Source: WRMS01 sp038562165 (GTDB lineage: Bacteria; Bacillota; Peptococcia; DRI-13; UBA5745). Taken from it: a stretch of 64,000 nucleotides of DNA. The notes beneath the pieces were generated by a model. That model ran no database searches. It worked only from the letters and a program-made list of their open reading frames with translations, and was not told the origin of the DNA. Below, in pieces: positions 60,675-64,000 of the stretch (its first letter is position 1; each line of letters opens with the position of its first letter). The translations under genes and the position numbers were made by a program. The DNA is taken from assembly GCA_038562165.1 (NCBI GenBank), contig JBCFAO010000020.1:1-64000 (forward strand), written 5' to 3'.

Positions 60675-61957
60675 CGTCACTCTTCCCCGACCTTTTACGA
60701 TCAGTCATCACAAATATAATGCTGGTGCTTTTGATTTCTACGATGGCAACACCTAAATATAAAAGCAAATTTTTATATATTTTTGTTACATCCATTATTC
60801 TAACGGTAAACGTCAGTGCCAACTGTTACTTTTATTTTACTAAGAATTACACCGCAGTATTTTACTTTGATCTTGCTATGCTCATCGTGATTGGAATTGC
60901 TCTGAAACCCCTTTTTATCGATAAAATAATGCAGTGGTGCTTCAGCTATATTACTATGTTGAATATTTATGTCGCAGTGGTGTTTTTAAGCTATATGCTT
61001 CGTGGTATTTTTCCAAACCCGAGTTATGGCATTGTTTATTTACGTTTGATTTTATTTTCGGTTATTGTTGTTATGTTCCATAAGTGGATATCGAGACTGT
61101 ATCGAAAGGTTTTAGACTATTGGCACATCTACATTTTGCCCGTTGTCACGCTGCTGGCTTGCTTTTTGGTATATTTTTTCGGCGGTGACATTCGGGAAAT
61201 GCTGGACCATAACCGTGTGCCACTCTTGTTTCTCATTATTTTAGGCTTATCGGTGTATGTTTCCATTATCCACTCGCTTACAACCATAACAAAGCAATAT
61301 GCCCTTCGTGAGGAAAACCAAAAAATGCAGGCAGATCGGGTATATCTGCAATTGGCCGCAGATAATATGGCCCATCGGCTGGAGCTTATGGATGAGGTTT
61401 CAGCGCAAAACAACCGGGCTGCCCATGACCGACGCCACTTCAACAACCTACTACTGGGGCTTTTAGTCAAGGGCCATACCGATGAGGCAGCTTCATTGCT
61501 CCGAAGTCAAAATCGCGTGACGCCTAAAATCGACAGAATTTATTGTGAAAATACTGCAGTCAATGCCGCCGTTAGTCATTATGCAGCTATTGCAGAGAAC
61601 ACAGGCATACAGGCAGAGATTGTGCTGGATATTCCTGAAGATTTGAATGTTGACAGGCTGGAGTTTTCCATGGTCGTGTCTAACTTAATGGAAAATGCCA
61701 TCCAAGCATGTGAAAGACTGCCGAATAATAGAGTCCCTTATTTACATTTCACCTGCCGTAGCGTAGGGCGCTTACTGCTGGAAATGGAAAACCCGTGCGC
61801 CGAAAATGTTATGCTTGACGAAAGCGGTTATCCCGTTGCTGTTGAAGAGGACCATGGCATTGGCAGCAGGAGCGTCATAGCCTTTGCAAAGAAGTATGAC
61901 GGGGAACTGCTGTATAAAATCAAAAATGGGGTTTTTCGAGTGCGCCTGTTGCTGTGA
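60671..61957 (+). CDS. GHKL sensor histidine kinase (AgrC type)
   Basis: A 428-aa membrane kinase. About six membrane segments fill residues 10-215. A coiled-coil then leads to the phospho-histidine region AHDRRHFNNLL (about 255) and a GHKL ATPase domain with N-box NLMENAIQAC and G-box DHGIGSRSV. Start GTG at 60671 overlaps the regulator gene. The layout matches AgrC-like kinases sensing peptides, but no AgrB/AgrD-like gene is visible in the window. Confidence 0.93.
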   Translation: MTSLFPDLLRSVITNIMLVLLISTMATPKYKSKFLYIFVTSIILTVNVSANCYFYFTKNYTAVFYFDLAMLIVIGIALKPLFIDKIMQWCFSYITMLNIYVAVVFLSYMLRGIFPNPSYGIVYLRLILFSVIVVMFHKWISRLYRKVLDYWHIYILPVVTLLACFLVYFFGGDIREMLDHNRVPLLFLIILGLSVYVSIIHSLTTITKQYALREENQKMQADRVYLQLAADNMAHRLELMDEVSAQNNRAAHDRRHFNNLLLGLLVKGHTDEAASLLRSQNRVTPKIDRIYCENTAVNAAVSHYAAIAENTGIQAEIVLDIPEDLNVDRLEFSMVVSNLMENAIQACERLPNNRVPYLHFTCRSVGRLLLEMENPCAENVMLDESGYPVAVEEDHGIGSRSVIAFAKKYDGELLYKIKNGVFRVRLLL

Positions 61958-62018
61958 GAATAAGGAGATTTCGAACTGTCAAGAGTAAATTTTAAATAAT
62001 ATAAGTTTTTTAAGTGTT

Positions 62019-62060
62019 AAAATGAGTCTTTTAAGTGTAAAGGCTCATTTTTTATTTTTC
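62019..62060 (+). terminator. Terminator after the histidine kinase gene
   Basis: A 13-bp stem (62019-62031 and 62039-62051, AAAATGAGTCTTT with one G-U pair), 7-nt loop, followed by TTTATTTTTC. It is preceded by a direct repeat of TTTTAAGTGT at about 62009 and 62028. A classical Rho-independent terminator. Confidence 0.88.
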
Positions 62061-62131
62061 CCATGCTATGCTTTGGGCAGAAATTTGTAGAAAAATCTGC
62101 ATGGATTTCTGTACAAAAGGAGTGTAGTGGA

Positions 62132-62347
62132 ATGGAAAAACGTAGACGCGAGGATGTACCACTGTCTGCCCCAAATACCGAGGGTAATGTATGGCCAAAT
62201 CAAGTTTGTCCCGCTTTTGAAGCAAGAGCGGATGCTCCCGATGGGATGCGGCAGTGCTGGTATTGTCGATGTGCCGACTTTCATTTGGACAAGTCAAAGG
62301 CATTAGATGTAGGAATTTGCTGTTGGCCACAAAAGGTAATAAAATAG
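62132..62347 (+). CDS. Small Cys-rich protein of unknown function
   Basis: A 71-aa protein beginning MEKRRREDVPLSAPNTEG. Six cysteines stand in the second half (QVCPAF, QCWYCRCADFH, GICCWP) together with histidine, suggesting a small metal-binding or disulfide fold. AAGGAG lies 9 nt before ATG; the longer frame from 62063 has no such site. The family is not recognised. It stands between a terminator and the S24-RCC1 gene, 18 nt from the latter, and may share its transcript. Confidence 0.65.
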   Translation: MEKRRREDVPLSAPNTEGNVWPNQVCPAFEARADAPDGMRQCWYCRCADFHLDKSKALDVGICCWPQKVIK

Positions 62348-62365
62348 AAAAGAGGTAAATCGGAC

Positions 62366-64000
62366 ATGAAAAAAGTGATATTAATATTTGTTATGATAAT
62401 GACGCTTATATCAAATTCTATTTTGGTATCAGCTAGTAGTTATTATCAAGTAGTTGGAGACTCTATGAATCCTATTCTTAATGAAGGAGATACGATTCAA
62501 ATTGTATCAGAATATTATGAAGATGGAGATATGGTAGTGGCCCAGCTTAAAGATGGAAGAAAAATTGTAAAACGTTTAATGGGTGACCGAATAGTATCAG
62601 TAGGACATGGAACGAGTTATCCAGTATCAGAAGTAACAATTTTGGGTGCAGCTGAATATGTTCCAATGAGTATGGAAGAACTTGAACGATATGGGTTCTC
62701 GTGGGAAAGCGTTTTAGCAGAAGGGGAAACTATTACTCAGATAGCAGCGGGATGGGCACATTCCTTGGCTTTGACCAATACAGGAGTGGTATATGCCTGG
62801 GGAGCGGGAGGTTATGGACGATTAGGTAATGGTGCCAACACACAACAAACTACCCCAGTAAAAGTATTAGATGGAGCAATAGAAGGTGGAAACTCAGGAG
62901 TAACAGCCATTTCAGCTGGCGAAAACTTTTCTCTGGCATTAAAGGGGGGAGTGGTATATGCTTGGGGCGCTAATTTTTCTGGGCAGCTAGGAAATGGTAA
63001 TAACGATCATCAAAATACACCTATAAAAGTATCAGCTGGGGATATGACAACCAATGAAGGCGTAACAGCTATTTCAGCAGGTGGAAATCATTCATTAGCA
63101 ATAAAAGATGGAGAGGTATATGCTTGGGGCTATAATTCAGCTGGTCAATTAGGAAATGGTGAACGATTTAACCAAAACATACCTATAAAAGTATCAGATG
63201 GCGCAATGAACAACTCGGGAGTAACAGCTGTTTCAGCAGGACAAGATCACTCATTAGCGATAAAAGGAGAAGAGGTATATGCCTGGGGAGATGGAAGTTG
63301 GGGACAGCTAGGTAATGGAGCCTATACAGAATTTCAAACTACCCCAGTAAAGGTATCAGATGGAGGAATAGTAGGTGGAAACTCGGGAGTAACAGCTATT
63401 TCAGCAGGAGGAGTGCACTCACTAGCAATAAAAGAAGGAGTGGTATATGCCTGGGGAAGAGGAACAAATGGACAATTAGGTAATGGTAGCACATCAGATC
63501 AAAGTACCCCAGTACTAGTATCAGATGGAGGAATAGAAGGTGGAAACTCGGGAGTAACAGCTATTTCAGCAGGAGGAAGTCACTCTTTAGCACTAAAAGG
63601 GGGTAAGGCATATGCCTGGGGAAGTGGAGAGTTTGGACGGCTAGGTAATGGTGCTAACATACAACAAGATAACCCCGTAGAAGTATCACCTGGAGAAATA
63701 GAAGGTGGAAACTTGGGAGTAACAGCTATTTCAGCAGGAGGACAGTACTCATTAGCACTAAAAGGGGGAGAGGTATATGCTTGGGGAACTGGAGCTAATG
63801 GACGGCTAGGCAATGGTGCCGTTGATAATCATAATACCCCAGTAGCTACAAATAAAAGTTGGATACCTATAGATACTCCAATAAACATAGTGGCAATCCC
63901 TGGAGTAACAGCACCAGTTAGAACAGCAACACCAGTAACAACAATCACAGAGACAGCTCAGTATACAGGAACAGTAACATGGTCACCGGCTGATAATCCC
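62366..64000 (+). CDS. Secreted S24/LexA-like peptidase domain fused to RCC1 repeats (3' end outside window)
   Basis: An open frame of 545 codons, without stop to the window end. Residues 1-24 are a signal peptide (MKKVILIFVM..., cleavage probably after VSA). Residues about 27-98 match the S24 (LexA/UmuD) peptidase fold: VVGDSMNPIL with Ser33, then DGDMVVAQLKDG and IVKRLMGD with Lys69. From about 124 to 495 there are seven RCC1 repeats of 53-56 aa, each with YAWG......G+LGNG and GVTAISAGG.HSLAL. A Thr/Pro-rich part (TAPVRTATPVTTITETAQY) follows, like repeats of large Firmicutes surface proteins. AGAGG lies 10 nt before ATG. The repeats are very alike at DNA level and AT-rich compared with the flagellar region. 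Confidence 0.85.
   Translation, partial: MKKVILIFVMIMTLISNSILVSASSYYQVVGDSMNPILNEGDTIQIVSEYYEDGDMVVAQLKDGRKIVKRLMGDRIVSVGHGTSYPVSEVTILGAAEYVPMSMEELERYGFSWESVLAEGETITQIAAGWAHSLALTNTGVVYAWGAGGYGRLGNGANTQQTTPVKVLDGAIEGGNSGVTAISAGENFSLALKGGVVYAWGANFSGQLGNGNNDHQNTPIKVSAGDMTTNEGVTAISAGGNHSLAIKDGEVYAWGYNSAGQLGNGERFNQNIPIKVSDGAMNNSGVTAVSAGQDHSLAIKGEEVYAWGDGSWGQLGNGAYTEFQTTPVKVSDGGIVGGNSGVTAISAGGVHSLAIKEGVVYAWGRGTNGQLGNGSTSDQSTPVLVSDGGIEGGNSGVTAISAGGSHSLALKGGKAYAWGSGEFGRLGNGANIQQDNPVEVSPGEIEGGNLGVTAISAGGQYSLALKGGEVYAWGTGANGRLGNGAVDNHNTPVATNKSWIPIDTPINIVAIPGVTAPVRTATPVTTITETAQYTGTVTWSPADNP

Overview
This 64 kb window comes from a motile, low- to mid-GC Gram-positive bacterium, most likely of the class Clostridia or a close relative. 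The evidence is the chemotaxis set (CheC, CheD, FliY, CheA/B/R/W/Y), the FliW-CsrA pair, a YviE-like protein, FlbD/SwrD, the gene order of the main flagellar operon, a GerM-like lipoprotein and strong AGGAGG-type ribosome binding sites. No genus can be named from sequence alone. No tRNA, rRNA, CRISPR array or transposase was seen.

Layout. Positions 1-752 are intergenic and hold copy 1 of a dispersed repeat element. From 2087 to 753 and from 6630 to 2140 runs a minus-strand operon: a FliK-like protein (YlqG type), a FlhB C-terminal-like protein, an FtsA-like ATPase and an EAL-HDOD protein. The operon cheA-cheW-cheR-cheB (6792-11316, plus strand) diverges from it. After repeat copy 2 and a long hairpin terminator comes the main flagellar operon on the minus strand. 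Read in transcription order from 37207 down to 11844 it is fliE-fliF-fliG-fliH-fliI-fliJ-fliK-flgD-(TIGR02530-type)-flgE-flbD-motA-motB-fliM-fliY-cheY-fliO-fliP-fliQ-fliR-flhB-flhA-sigD-flhO-flhP-cheC-cheD. A LevR-like PTS-domain protein without a DNA-binding domain lies on the plus strand at 37488-39116, between fliE and flgC. Beyond it are fliD-fliS-flgB-flgC and flgM-flgN-flgK-flgL-yviE-fliW-csrA-(chaperone-like), all minus strand. A ParA/ComFB-domain gene pair diverges from flgM.

From 50324 the flagellar genes end. Repeat copy 3 is followed by a housekeeping group (def-fmt-yugP-rsmB-rlmN, minus strand), an AEC transporter, a macrodomain protein, a GerMN lipoprotein and an RlmD/TrmA-type RNA methyltransferase. 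The last 4 kb looks accessory: a LytTR response regulator and GHKL histidine kinase pair (AgrA/AgrC type), a small Cys-rich protein, and the 5' part of a secreted protein that joins an S24 (LexA-type) peptidase-like domain to seven RCC1 repeats and runs off the window end.

Together the first 50 kb encodes almost a whole flagellum (export gate, C-ring, MS-ring, rod, hook, cap, stator), its checkpoints (SigD/FlgM, FliW/CsrA) and a complete chemotaxis pathway. The flagellin gene, fliL, flhF and flhG are not in the window. The points most worth a second look are the S24-RCC1 secreted protein, the orphan LevR-like gene that splits flgC from fliE, the three inverted-array repeat elements placed at tail-to-tail gene junctions, several strong hairpins inside the flagellar operon, and a shared candidate promoter motif before fliD and flgM.
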